DNA from: Cytophagaceae bacterium
GTDB lineage: Bacteria > Bacteroidota > Bacteroidia > Cytophagales > Flexibacteraceae
Direction: 5' to 3'
DNA length: 64,000 nucleotides
Assembly: GCA_947458545.1 (NCBI GenBank)
Contig: CANGYH010000006.1
Coordinates: forward strand, 62,001-126,000
The position numbers were made by a program, and so were the translations under genes. Of this stretch, positions 18,172 through 25,322 are shown in pieces. Numbering within the stretch: position 1 is the first letter of the stretch; each line of letters starts with the position of its first letter. The notes below the pieces were generated by a model. That model did no database searches. It was not told the DNA's origin and saw nothing but the letters and a program-made list of their open reading frames with translations.

Positions 18172-18726
18172 ATGGCAAGCGCGTACAGAGGCGGTTACAG
18201 CATCAGCCGACAAGAGGCAACCCACTTTCTGACCGCCACGGTAGTAGACTGGATTGAGCTTTTCATCCGGCCCCAACTGGCCGATGTGGTGGTAGAGAGC
18301 CTACGTTACTGTATAGCCCAGAAGGGCCTTGAGGTTCATGGCTGGTGTTTGATGCCCAATCACCTGCACCTTTTGTGTACCCAGCCCGAAGGTCGACTAT
18401 CGGATGTGTTGCGCGACTTCAAGCGCCACACGGCTACTACAATTCTGAACTTTCTTAGCACAAACCAGGTGCATGAAAGCCGAAAGCGTTGGCTGATGCA
18501 GCGTCTGGAACTGGCAGCCATGCCTAAGGCGCAAAACCACAAAGTCTGGCAGGCGGGTAACCATGCCATCGAATGCAGCGAGCGGTATATGGTAGATCAG
18601 CGTCTGGCCTATATCCATGACAATCCCGTCAAGGCCGGGTTTGTCTATGAGCCTCACCACTACCGCTACAGCAGTGCCGTGGATTACAATGGGGGCCAAG
18701 GCCTGCTGCCGCTGGTGCTGCTCTGA
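18172..18726 (+). CDS. REP-associated tyrosine transposase (RAYT, Y1/IS200-like)
   Basis: A 184-residue single-domain HUH transposase. The signature HLHLL sits in GWCLMPNHLHLLCTQPEG (HxH metal site, residues about 58-75). HFLTATVVDWIELF opens the fold. The probable catalytic Tyr lies in the YMVDQRLAYIHDNPVKAGFV helix, the classic RAYT C-terminal motif. RAYTs nick and join single-stranded REP sequences and are thought to spread them. The context fits exactly: inverted REPs at 18040-18092 and 18737-18789 flank the gene. It does not look like a self-mobile IS200, since no second gene or left/right IS ends are apparent. The start ATG at 18172 follows the REP by about 80 bp. Confidence 0.93.
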   Translation: MASAYRGGYSISRQEATHFLTATVVDWIELFIRPQLADVVVESLRYCIAQKGLEVHGWCLMPNHLHLLCTQPEGRLSDVLRDFKRHTATTILNFLSTNQVHESRKRWLMQRLELAAMPKAQNHKVWQAGNHAIECSERYMVDQRLAYIHDNPVKAGFVYEPHHYRYSSAVDYNGGQGLLPLVLL

Positions 18727-18736
18727 GTAGGGCAAC

Positions 18737-18789
18737 CCGCGAGGCTCAGCCTCGTGAGAGCACGTGACAATGGCACAGCCATTGCACAG
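18737..18789 (-). repeat. REP element 3, right flank of RAYT (inverted)
   Basis: Reverse-orientation copy: GCGAGGCT-C-AGCCTCGT, linker GAGAGCACGTGA, CAATGGC-ACA-GCCATTG, ending GCACAG. With REP 2 it frames the transposase in inverted orientation, 10 bp after its stop. Confidence 0.88.
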
Positions 18790-18827
18790 TAATCGAGTAA
18801 GGCCGTTTAAAGGTTGGATAGTGGGGC

Positions 18828-21005
18828 CTACAGGTTCCCCTTTAGCCAGTCGGTCATCTTGCCGTAGAGGTGGATGCGCGTCTTGCCACCGCTGATGCCG
18901 TGGTGCCGGTCTGGGTAGTAGGCCGACTCGAAGGGGGTGTTGGCTGCCACCAGGCCGTTCACCATCTGCACCGCGTTCTGGAAGTGGACATTGTCGTCTC
19001 CCGTGCCATGCACCAGCAGGTAGCGCCCTTTGAGGCGGCCTGCCAGCACGGCGGGCGAGTTGTCGTCGTAGCCGGCGGCGTTGTCTTTGGGCAGGCCCAG
19101 GTAGCGCTCGGTGTAGATGCTGTCGTAGTACCGCCAGTTGGTGACGGGCGCCACGGCAATGCCCCCGCGGAAGATCTCCGGGTAGCGCGTCAGGCACAGG
19201 GAGGTCAGGTACCCGCCGAAGCTCCAGCCCCAGATGCCGATGCGGCTCGCATCCACATAGGGCAGCTTGGCCAGGGCCCGGGCCGCAGCGGCCTGGTCGT
19301 CAGACTCCAGCCGACCCAGGCGGCCGTAGGTAGCCTTCTTGAAGGCAGCACCCCGCCCGCCCGTGCCCCGGTTATCTACCGAGACGACGATGAACCCCTG
19401 CTGGGCCAGCATGGCAAACCAGAGGTAGTTGGGCCCGCTCCAGTCGTCCTTTACGGTTTGGGCACCGGGGCCACCGTAGCAGTACATCAGCACCGGATAC
19501 TTCTTGCCCGGCTCCATGACGGGGGGCTTCATCACCCAGCTCTCCAGCTCCAGCGAGTCTGACACGCGCATGCGGCTGAAGGTGGCCTGGGGCAGGCGGG
19601 CGTCGTCTAGCTTCTTTTGCAGCTCGGCGTTGGCCTCTAGCACTTTGATGGCTTTGCCAGCAGCATCGCGTAGGGTCTGCACCGGGGCGCGGCCGAAGGT
19701 GGACTGTGTGTGGACGAAGTATCCATAATCTGGCGAGAACTCGGCCTCGTGGCTGCCCTCGCCGGGGGTAAGGCGCACGGGCTCGCCGCCCTTGAGGCTG
19801 ACGGCGTACACCTCGGTATGGGCCGCGTCGTTGCGATGGGCCGAGAAATAGACCTTGCCCGCCTTCTCATCCACGCCATAGACGCTGGCCACCTCCCACT
19901 TGCCCTGCGTGAGGGCGCGCTGCAGCTTGCCCTCCAGCGTGTAGAGGTACAGGTGGCGGTAGCCCGTCCGCTCCGAGCTGGTCACCATGCCCTTGTTGCC
20001 GGGCAGGTAGGTAAGGTTGTCGGTCACTTCCACGTAGGCCGGGTCTCGCTCAGAGAGGACTACCTGGCAGGCCCCGGTAGCGGCATCGCAATGCAGCAGC
20101 TCCCAGAAGTTCTGCAAGCGGTTCATCCGCTGGATGGAGAGAATGCTGCCGGTGCGAGACCAGGCCATGCGAGGCAGGTATTGGTCGGCCTCGGGCGGGC
20201 CCGTCTGGGCGCGGACGGTGCGGCCGCCCTCCACGTCGTACACCAGCACCGACACGTCTGAGTTGGGCTCGCCGGCTTTGGGGTACTTGTAGCGGTAGTC
20301 AACCGGGTAGAGGGCCTTGCGCCAGTATTGGAGGTTGTACTCGGGCACGCGGCTCTCATCGAAGCGGTAGAAGGCCAAGCGGCGGCTGTCGGGGCTCCAA
20401 TGTATGGCCTGGGCAAACTCAAACTCCTCCTCGTACACCCAGTCTGCCACACCGTTGAGCACCTTACCCGGGGCACCGTCTTGGGTTACCTGGGTGCGGC
20501 GGCCACTGGCCATCTCCAGCACCAGCACGTTGCCCCGCACGGCATAAGCGGCCCGTTTGCCATCTGGAGAGAGGGCAAAGTTTTGCACCTTGGCCGTGTC
20601 GGCCAGCGTTACCTTTTTGCTTGCCCGCTCCAGCACATATACCAAGGCCTTGCTGCTGCGGCGATAGATAGGCTCTACGTTGGTAAACAGCAGCACCTGG
20701 CGGCCGTCTTCCGTGATGCGGGCCTCTTGCACCTCCAGGGGTTTGCCGTTGTAGGCCATATCTGCGGCGGGCACCAGCAGGCCCAGGTCTTGGCTGGTGG
20801 CGGTGTTGTAGGCCCGCAGGCCTTCGGGCGTCATCTCTAGGTACTGCTTGCCCCCCGCATGCCATTGAAAGCCCGGAAAGTAGCGCGCGGCAAACTCGCG
20901 GCTGGCCCAGATGTCAGACAGTTGGAGGGGGCGGCTGGCCCCGTTTTGGGCCTGGGTAGGTACTGCCAACACCAGCGCCAACACTACCAGAAGAGAACGG
21001 ATCAT
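18828..21005 (-). CDS. S9 family dipeptidyl peptidase IV-type serine peptidase
   Basis: 725 residues from the ATG at 21005 (MIRSLLVVLALVLAVPTQAQ, a signal peptide); the open frame further upstream is spacer DNA. The N-terminal half (about 30-460) is the beta-propeller of S9B peptidases (ADMAYNGKPLEV, WVYEEEFEFAQAIHWSPDSRRLAFYRFDE; the EE pair holds the substrate N-terminus). The C-terminal alpha/beta hydrolase has nucleophile Ser in GIWGWSFGGYL (near 595), Asp in HGTGDDNVHFQN and His in YPDRHHGISGG. It removes Xaa-Pro or Xaa-Ala dipeptides from peptides in the periplasm. A CAAATTTG box at 21011-21018 abuts the start, so the leader may be very short. Confidence 0.93.
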   Translation of the reverse strand: MIRSLLVVLALVLAVPTQAQNGASRPLQLSDIWASREFAARYFPGFQWHAGGKQYLEMTPEGLRAYNTATSQDLGLLVPAADMAYNGKPLEVQEARITEDGRQVLLFTNVEPIYRRSSKALVYVLERASKKVTLADTAKVQNFALSPDGKRAAYAVRGNVLVLEMASGRRTQVTQDGAPGKVLNGVADWVYEEEFEFAQAIHWSPDSRRLAFYRFDESRVPEYNLQYWRKALYPVDYRYKYPKAGEPNSDVSVLVYDVEGGRTVRAQTGPPEADQYLPRMAWSRTGSILSIQRMNRLQNFWELLHCDAATGACQVVLSERDPAYVEVTDNLTYLPGNKGMVTSSERTGYRHLYLYTLEGKLQRALTQGKWEVASVYGVDEKAGKVYFSAHRNDAAHTEVYAVSLKGGEPVRLTPGEGSHEAEFSPDYGYFVHTQSTFGRAPVQTLRDAAGKAIKVLEANAELQKKLDDARLPQATFSRMRVSDSLELESWVMKPPVMEPGKKYPVLMYCYGGPGAQTVKDDWSGPNYLWFAMLAQQGFIVVSVDNRGTGGRGAAFKKATYGRLGRLESDDQAAAARALAKLPYVDASRIGIWGWSFGGYLTSLCLTRYPEIFRGGIAVAPVTNWRYYDSIYTERYLGLPKDNAAGYDDNSPAVLAGRLKGRYLLVHGTGDDNVHFQNAVQMVNGLVAANTPFESAYYPDRHHGISGGKTRIHLYGKMTDWLKGNL

Positions 21006-21080
21006 AACCGCAAATTTGGGGGTTGGGAGGAAAGTTGTTGCAGAGGGCCATTGACTTGCAAACTGTATGGGCGTGCTACT

Positions 21081-21148
21081 GGTCCCGGTCTCACCTTGCG
21101 CTGGTACCGGTCTCCCCTTGCGCTGGTACCGGTCTCCTGACCGGGACC
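21081..21148. repeat. 22-bp tandem repeat enclosed by 10-bp inverted repeat
   Basis: GGTCCCGGTC (21081-21090) is mirrored by GACCGGGACC (21139-21148). Between them a 22-bp unit beginning CCGGTCTCMCCTTGCGCTGG occurs at 21085-21106 and 21107-21128, with a partial third copy to 21137. Confidence 0.75.
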
Positions 21149-21320
21149 CACCCACGAAAGGCCCTGCGGTCTCCAGACCGCTGAAAGGGGAGGGTGTGGG
21201 GTGCGGATATGGGCTTTGTAACTCCCCATTATGTAGGGGCGGATCCGCGTGTCCGCCCGCCTGCGGATGGCTCATGGATTGGAGATCAGGTCAATGGGTC
21301 ATCCGGGCTACAGGTGGCCG

Positions 21321-21373
21321 CCCCAGGCTAAAGCCGTGGGGCTACTAGTATGGCAGCGGCTGAAGCCGCCTGC
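21321..21373 (+). repeat. GGCTAAAGCC-type palindromic repeat, copy a
   Basis: CCCCAGGCTAAAGCCGTGGG followed by GCTACTAGTATGGC and CGGCTGAAGCCG. The same order of two hairpins joined by GGGGCTACTnnTAnGGC occurs at 59385 and, inverted, at 59763-59817. Confidence 0.75.
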
Positions 21374-21564
21374 TTCTTATTTGCTGGTTTTGAGGACGTT
21401 GTGCGGGGTTTTTGTCGGGAGTTGTCGGGGGATTTGTCGGGTGGTCGTCGTTGTAGTGCGGGCTGCTAGCCCGCCTTGCCGAACCTGCCCATAGGTTGTG
21501 GCCTTGGCCTTGTTTTCGGATTTTTGGTTTAAGGATTTTATGTTGATTAACAAGGGGTTGTATG

Positions 21565-21690
21565 GGTTTTTTGTCGGGAGAATGTCGTGTGTTTTGTTGG
21601 GGGCTACGCCAGTCTGAAGACTGTGCTGCCATGGGCGTCACAAGTCATCGCTCCCCTCATCGGGTCGCTAAAGACTTGCGACAGGTTGCG
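21565..21690 (+). repeat. GTCGCAAGTC element, copy a
   Basis: Starts with a TTTTTTGTCGGGAGAATGTC segment, then hairpin CAGTCT-GA-AGACTG (21610-21623), then GTCACAAGTC ... GACTTGCGAC. It matches the 59608-59733 copy over nearly its whole length in opposite orientation. Confidence 0.8.
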
Positions 21691-21937
21691 CGATGATGGG
21701 TTGGCTGCAATGGTGGAAGGTAGGGGCTGGGACTGCGGCCTTGCCTTATTTATGCCAAGGGGCAGTGGTTTGTCTTCGGTGCGGACAGCTGCCTTGTTCT
21801 TAGCTCGGCTTGCCACCCGCTATCTTTATGATGCAGGCGGCAACCGCGTAGCCCGCCTCTCGGCCCCCATGCCCGGCTCTGTGCTTACCAGCCCCGACAC
21901 GCTAGAGCTGACCCTTCGCGAGGGCCAGGGCAAGGAG

Positions 21938-22099
21938 CTAGTGCGCCTCCGCAAACCTAACCAGCAGATCCACATCGCTGTCGGGCCCAAAGCCCCCCTT
22001 CACCACCGATCCAAAGGCATATAGCCTGGCCACGCCATACTCGCGGCACAGCGCCTCTGGCGCGGGGCGGTGTTGCTCCAAGAAGGCCAGGCCGGCCAT
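21938..22099 (-). pseudogene. Truncated MNT-type minimal nucleotidyltransferase
   Basis: A 53-codon frame from the ATG at 22099 to TAG at 21940-21938. It reads LCREYGVARLYAFGSVVKGG followed by FGPDSDVDLLVRF, the GSxxxG...SDxD nucleotidyltransferase core used by MntA-type antitoxins of HEPN/MNT pairs. Family members are usually about 95-110 residues; here the C-terminal helices are missing after the second Asp, and neither other frame continues them convincingly. Intact, it would transfer nucleotides onto a HEPN partner. No HEPN gene is visible nearby. It starts 29 bp after the Blh stop on the same strand and borders the repeat spacer, so it is probably a remnant. Confidence 0.7.
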
Positions 22100-22128
22100 C
22101 AGGTCTAAGATACGTGGTGCCCTGCGTT

Positions 22129-23088
22129 TTAGCTACCGGCCACCCGGCCAAACAGACGGTGCATCACCTGCGTGTGCGGCAGCGTAAGGGCCGAGATGAA
22201 GGCAAACAGCACCAGCACCGCGTTGATGCCCGCCAGGTGCAGCCCATACACCACAGCCCCCGAGCCCAGGATGCTGATGAGCAGCAGCGGCAGGCCCCGC
22301 CGCAGTAGGTTGGCATAGTCGGTAGAAAGGTCTTGCCGGATGAGGTTCAACGTCTGCAACGCGTGCCAGAGGCCGAAGTACACCGCAAAGCCCAGCGTCA
22401 GCGGTAGGTAGGCTACGAGGGCAGCCAAACCCGCCAGCAAAGTGAGCGCCCAGGGCCGGTGCCGCAGGTCTGACGCCACCATAGAGGCAGCCAGGCACAG
22501 GGCCGCAGCCGCCATGCAAGGCCACTGGTTGGCTACCAACCAGGCAGGCAAGCCATCTTGCGGGCCCAGGTAGGGCAGGTTGTGCAGATTGGCCAGCGCT
22601 TCGGGCAGGTGGCAGGTTAGCATCCAGCCGGTGATGCCGGTGCCGTAGAGCCATACCTGCCAGGGGCGTGCCTGCACGCGGAACACGGCGAGGTCTGTCT
22701 CGCCAAAGTGCCAGGCCGTGTTGGCCAAAAAGAGCACAAACGCCAACAACGGCCAGGCCAGCCAAAGGGCTGCCACGGCCGCCGCCTGCCACAGGTAGCG
22801 CCGGTTGGCCCGTTGCCGGGCGGCCAGGGGTAGTTGGCGCTGCTCTATGTACTGATCCAGGCAGCCGTGGAGCATGCCTGTGGTCAGCACCAGGCCAAAC
22901 AGCGCCCAAGGCCCGGCGGCCACCGTTTGCGCAGGTGCGGCCTGGTGCCAGATGGCCAACCCACCGCCAACGGCCGTCGTAATCAATGCCACGGCCTGGG
23001 CACCAAGTTGCGTGGCGGTGCCAGCCCAGGTGGGCAGAGGCCGGGTGGTAGTTGCTTGCGCGGCAGAGAGGGTAATGTCGTAGGCCAT
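22129..23088 (-). CDS. blh: Brp/Blh family beta-carotene 15,15'-dioxygenase
   Basis: 319 residues from the ATG at 23088 (MAYDITLSAAQ); the frame upstream is spacer. This is a polytopic inner-membrane protein with about eight hydrophobic segments and the family's scattered metal-binding His: GMLHGCLDQY (about residue 92), ANTAWHFGETD, GLWHALQTLNLI and LPHTQVMHRLF near the C-terminus. Blh enzymes cleave beta-carotene into two retinal molecules, normally to supply a rhodopsin. No rhodopsin or carotenoid gene lies in this window. The first 60 codons of the longer frame lack membrane character and were left out. Confidence 0.9.
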   Translation of the reverse strand: MAYDITLSAAQATTTRPLPTWAGTATQLGAQAVALITTAVGGGLAIWHQAAPAQTVAAGPWALFGLVLTTGMLHGCLDQYIEQRQLPLAARQRANRRYLWQAAAVAALWLAWPLLAFVLFLANTAWHFGETDLAVFRVQARPWQVWLYGTGITGWMLTCHLPEALANLHNLPYLGPQDGLPAWLVANQWPCMAAAALCLAASMVASDLRHRPWALTLLAGLAALVAYLPLTLGFAVYFGLWHALQTLNLIRQDLSTDYANLLRRGLPLLLISILGSGAVVYGLHLAGINAVLVLFAFISALTLPHTQVMHRLFGRVAGS

Positions 23089-23356
23089 AGCTTGCCAGGT
23101 GTCTGCCCAGTAGGGGGTAGATGCCGGTGTGCAAGGTGCACGCAGGCCCTGGGCCCCGTCAGCACAATTGGCGGCAAGCTCTGTGTATTGTAAGCCGGGC
23201 GGGTAGGTTGCAGCCTGAGGCTTCCAGGTTGTGGAAAGCAGGCGGCCCAGGCAGGGCCACCAACGCACATTGGCACGAAGCGGGCAATGTTATAGGTGGC
23301 CGCCTCGCCATTCGCCGAAGGTGCGGCGGGCGTAAGAATCGCCCTCTGCCATGTCG

Positions 23357-24262
23357 CTAGCTGCCGTAACCCAGGCGGCGCAGCATGGTGCGCTCGTTGC
23401 GCCAGTCGGGCTTCACCTTTACAAAGACCTCCAGAAAGACCTTCTTGGCAAAGAACTTCTCCATCTCCTCGCGGGCCTCGGTGGCGGTTTTCTTGAGGGC
23501 CTCGCCGCCTTTGCCAATCAAGATGCCCTTCTGGGTGGGGCGCTCCACCAGCACCTCGGCGCGGATGCGGATGATGGTCTCTTCTTCTTTAAAGGCCTCT
23601 ATTACTGCCTCAGAAGCATAGGGAATCTCCTCGCGGTAGTTCAAAAAAATCTTCTCGCGCAGTATCTCCGAAGCAAAAAAGCGTTCGGTCTTGTCAGACA
23701 GTTGCTCTTTGTCGAAGTAGGGCGGGTGTTCGGGCAGGGCGGCCTTCACGTCGGCCAGCAGGGCTTGCACGCCGGTGTTCTCTAGCGCGCTGATGGTGTA
23801 GGTACGGTCGGGCTTGGCATTTTGCTCGGCCCATTTGGCAAGGGATGCCAACTGCTCGGGCGTGGCTTTATCTGCCTTATTGATAACCACGTACAGGGCC
23901 GAGCGGCGCTTTTTAGCCAGCAACGTGGCTACGGCCTCGGCGTCTTCGGCCGGGCGGGTGGCGTCTAGCAGCAGCAGCAACAGGTCGGCATCTTCCAGGC
24001 TCTCTTTCACGGCCGACATCATCATGCGGTGCAGCTCGTAGTTGGCATCCAGCACGCCGGGCGTGTCAGAGAAGACGATCTGCTCTTGCTCTGTGTTGTA
24101 GATGCCGAAGATGCGGTGGCGCGTCGTTTGGGCTTTGTAGGTAACGGCCGATAGCTTCTCGCCCATAAAGGCGTTGAGCAAGGTGCTTTTGCCCGCATTG
24201 GGGCGCCCCAGCAGGGATACGAAGCCCGCGCGGTGGCCGGCCGGGGAGGTGATCTCAGTCAT
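23357..24262 (-). CDS. era: GTPase Era
   Basis: 301 residues, standard length. GTPase motifs in order are GRPNAGKST (G1, residues 19-27), the switch Thr in YKAQTTRHR, DTPG (G3), NKAD (G4) and SAL (G5). A C-terminal KH domain with GILIGKGGEALKKT binds the 3' end of 16S rRNA. Era acts in 30S subunit maturation at the membrane. A GACCTTTG box at 24278-24271 lies just 8 bp upstream of the start, so a short leader or a second promoter is likely. It follows the fructosamine-kinase-like gene by 34 bp and may share its transcript. Confidence 0.97.
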   Translation of the reverse strand: MTEITSPAGHRAGFVSLLGRPNAGKSTLLNAFMGEKLSAVTYKAQTTRHRIFGIYNTEQEQIVFSDTPGVLDANYELHRMMMSAVKESLEDADLLLLLLDATRPAEDAEAVATLLAKKRRSALYVVINKADKATPEQLASLAKWAEQNAKPDRTYTISALENTGVQALLADVKAALPEHPPYFDKEQLSDKTERFFASEILREKIFLNYREEIPYASEAVIEAFKEEETIIRIRAEVLVERPTQKGILIGKGGEALKKTATEAREEMEKFFAKKVFLEVFVKVKPDWRNERTMLRRLGYGS

Positions 24263-24296
24263 GACGGATGCAAAGGTCGCCTATGGCGGGCCCACT

Positions 24297-25184
24297 TTAG
24301 CCCACATACCGCTGCAAAGTGCGCTCTATGCCTGGCAAATAGCCGCTGCCAAACAGATTGAGGTGCACCAGCAGCGGGTATAAGTTGTACACGTCGCGCC
24401 GCTCGGCAAAGCCTGGCTCCAGCGGAAAAGCCTCTTGGTAAGCCTGGTAGAAGGGCTCCTCAAAGCCACCAAACAGGTGGGTAAAGGCCAGCTCGGCCTC
24501 GCGCAGGCCATAATGTACGGCCGGGTCAATAAGCCAGGGGCCGCCATCAGGCCCGATAAGCAGGTTGCCGCTCCACAGGTCGCCGTGCAGCAAGGCGGGC
24601 CGCTCGGCAGGCAGTAGCTGGGCCAGGCGGCCACAGAGGGCCTCCAGCCGTTTGAATGCTGACAACGGCAGCAGGCCTGCCAGCAGAGCCTGGCCCCCTT
24701 GGTGCAGCAACCGCCGCTCGGCAAAGAAGGCAAACGGGTCTGCCAACCAGCCGTTGGGCTGGGGCAGGCTGCCAATAAAGTTGTCGGCCTCCGCCCCAAA
24801 GCGCGGCGCCGTATGGCCATGCAGCAGGGCAAGGCCCTGGCCCAGAGCCTCCCAAAAGTCGGGCCTGCGGCGGCCTGCCTCCAGGTATTGTATCAGCAGC
24901 CAACTGCGGCCCGCTTGCATACCCGCACCCAGCACTTGCGGCACTTGCAGGGCATCGGCCCGGCGTAAGGCCTCCAGGCCGGTGGCCTCGGCCAGCAACA
25001 GGGCCTCGGGCTCTTGCTCGTTAAATTTTAGGCAGTAGTTGGCCTCAGACGTCGATAGCACCAGCGTTTGATGCACGCAGCCCCCAGATAAAAACCGGTA
25101 GCCGATTACCTCTATGGGCCGCCCCAGCGCCCGCAGCAGCACAGAGGCAAAAAACTCGTCTAGGTAGTCTGACGCATGGAACAT
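24297..25184 (-). CDS. Fructosamine/ketosamine-3-kinase family protein
   Basis: 295 residues from the ATG at 25184 (MFHASDYLDEFFASVLLRALG). A TACCTTTG promoter box at 25215-25208 lies 23 bp before it, which argues against the longer frame. Protein-kinase-like fold marks are the CLKFNEQEPEALLLAEATGLEAL ATP-binding Lys and Glu, the catalytic loop LLHGDLWSGNLLIG and the metal Asp in WLIDPAVHYG. GYRFLSGGCVHQT resembles the glycine-rich loop. Such kinases phosphorylate sugar adducts on lysines and reverse glycation. The substrate here is inferred from family only. Confidence 0.9.
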   Translation of the reverse strand: MFHASDYLDEFFASVLLRALGRPIEVIGYRFLSGGCVHQTLVLSTSEANYCLKFNEQEPEALLLAEATGLEALRRADALQVPQVLGAGMQAGRSWLLIQYLEAGRRRPDFWEALGQGLALLHGHTAPRFGAEADNFIGSLPQPNGWLADPFAFFAERRLLHQGGQALLAGLLPLSAFKRLEALCGRLAQLLPAERPALLHGDLWSGNLLIGPDGGPWLIDPAVHYGLREAELAFTHLFGGFEEPFYQAYQEAFPLEPGFAERRDVYNLYPLLVHLNLFGSGYLPGIERTLQRYVG

Positions 25185-25268
25185 AGTGGCCCTCAACCGG
25201 GTAGCGGCAAAGGTAGCGCCAGGGCACACGGTTGGCCCGATGCCAGGGCTACACCCCTGTAACGCAAA

Positions 25269-25296
25269 ACCGCCCCGGCCAGGCGGCCGGGGCGGT
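25269..25296 (-). terminator. Terminator of the isocitrate dehydrogenase gene
   Basis: Twelve-base arms ACCGCCCCGGCC and GGCCGGGGCGGT around loop AGGC. On the minus strand the stem is followed by TTTTG, 27 bp after the stop at 25323. Confidence 0.85.
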
Positions 25297-25322
25297 GTAG
25301 TTTACCAGGCAACGTAAAAGGC

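Larger units (their letters stand above)
21006..21937. other. Repeat-rich gene-poor spacer
   Basis: About 930 bp without a supported gene. It holds a 22-bp tandem repeat inside a long inverted repeat (21081-21148), a GGCTAAAGCC-type palindromic element (21321-21373), several TTTGTCGGG iterations (about 21405-21445) and a GTCGCAAGTC element (21565-21690). An open frame at 21587-22024 on the plus strand is mostly repeat sequence, though its RYLYDAGGNRVARL segment near 21815-21860 could be a gene remnant. Confidence 0.6.

Noticed and set aside
21587-22024. 145-codon plus-strand frame
   Set aside because: Its first half is a repeat element; the second half overlaps the MNT remnant antisense. RYLYDAGGNRV hints at an RHS-like remnant but is too short to support.
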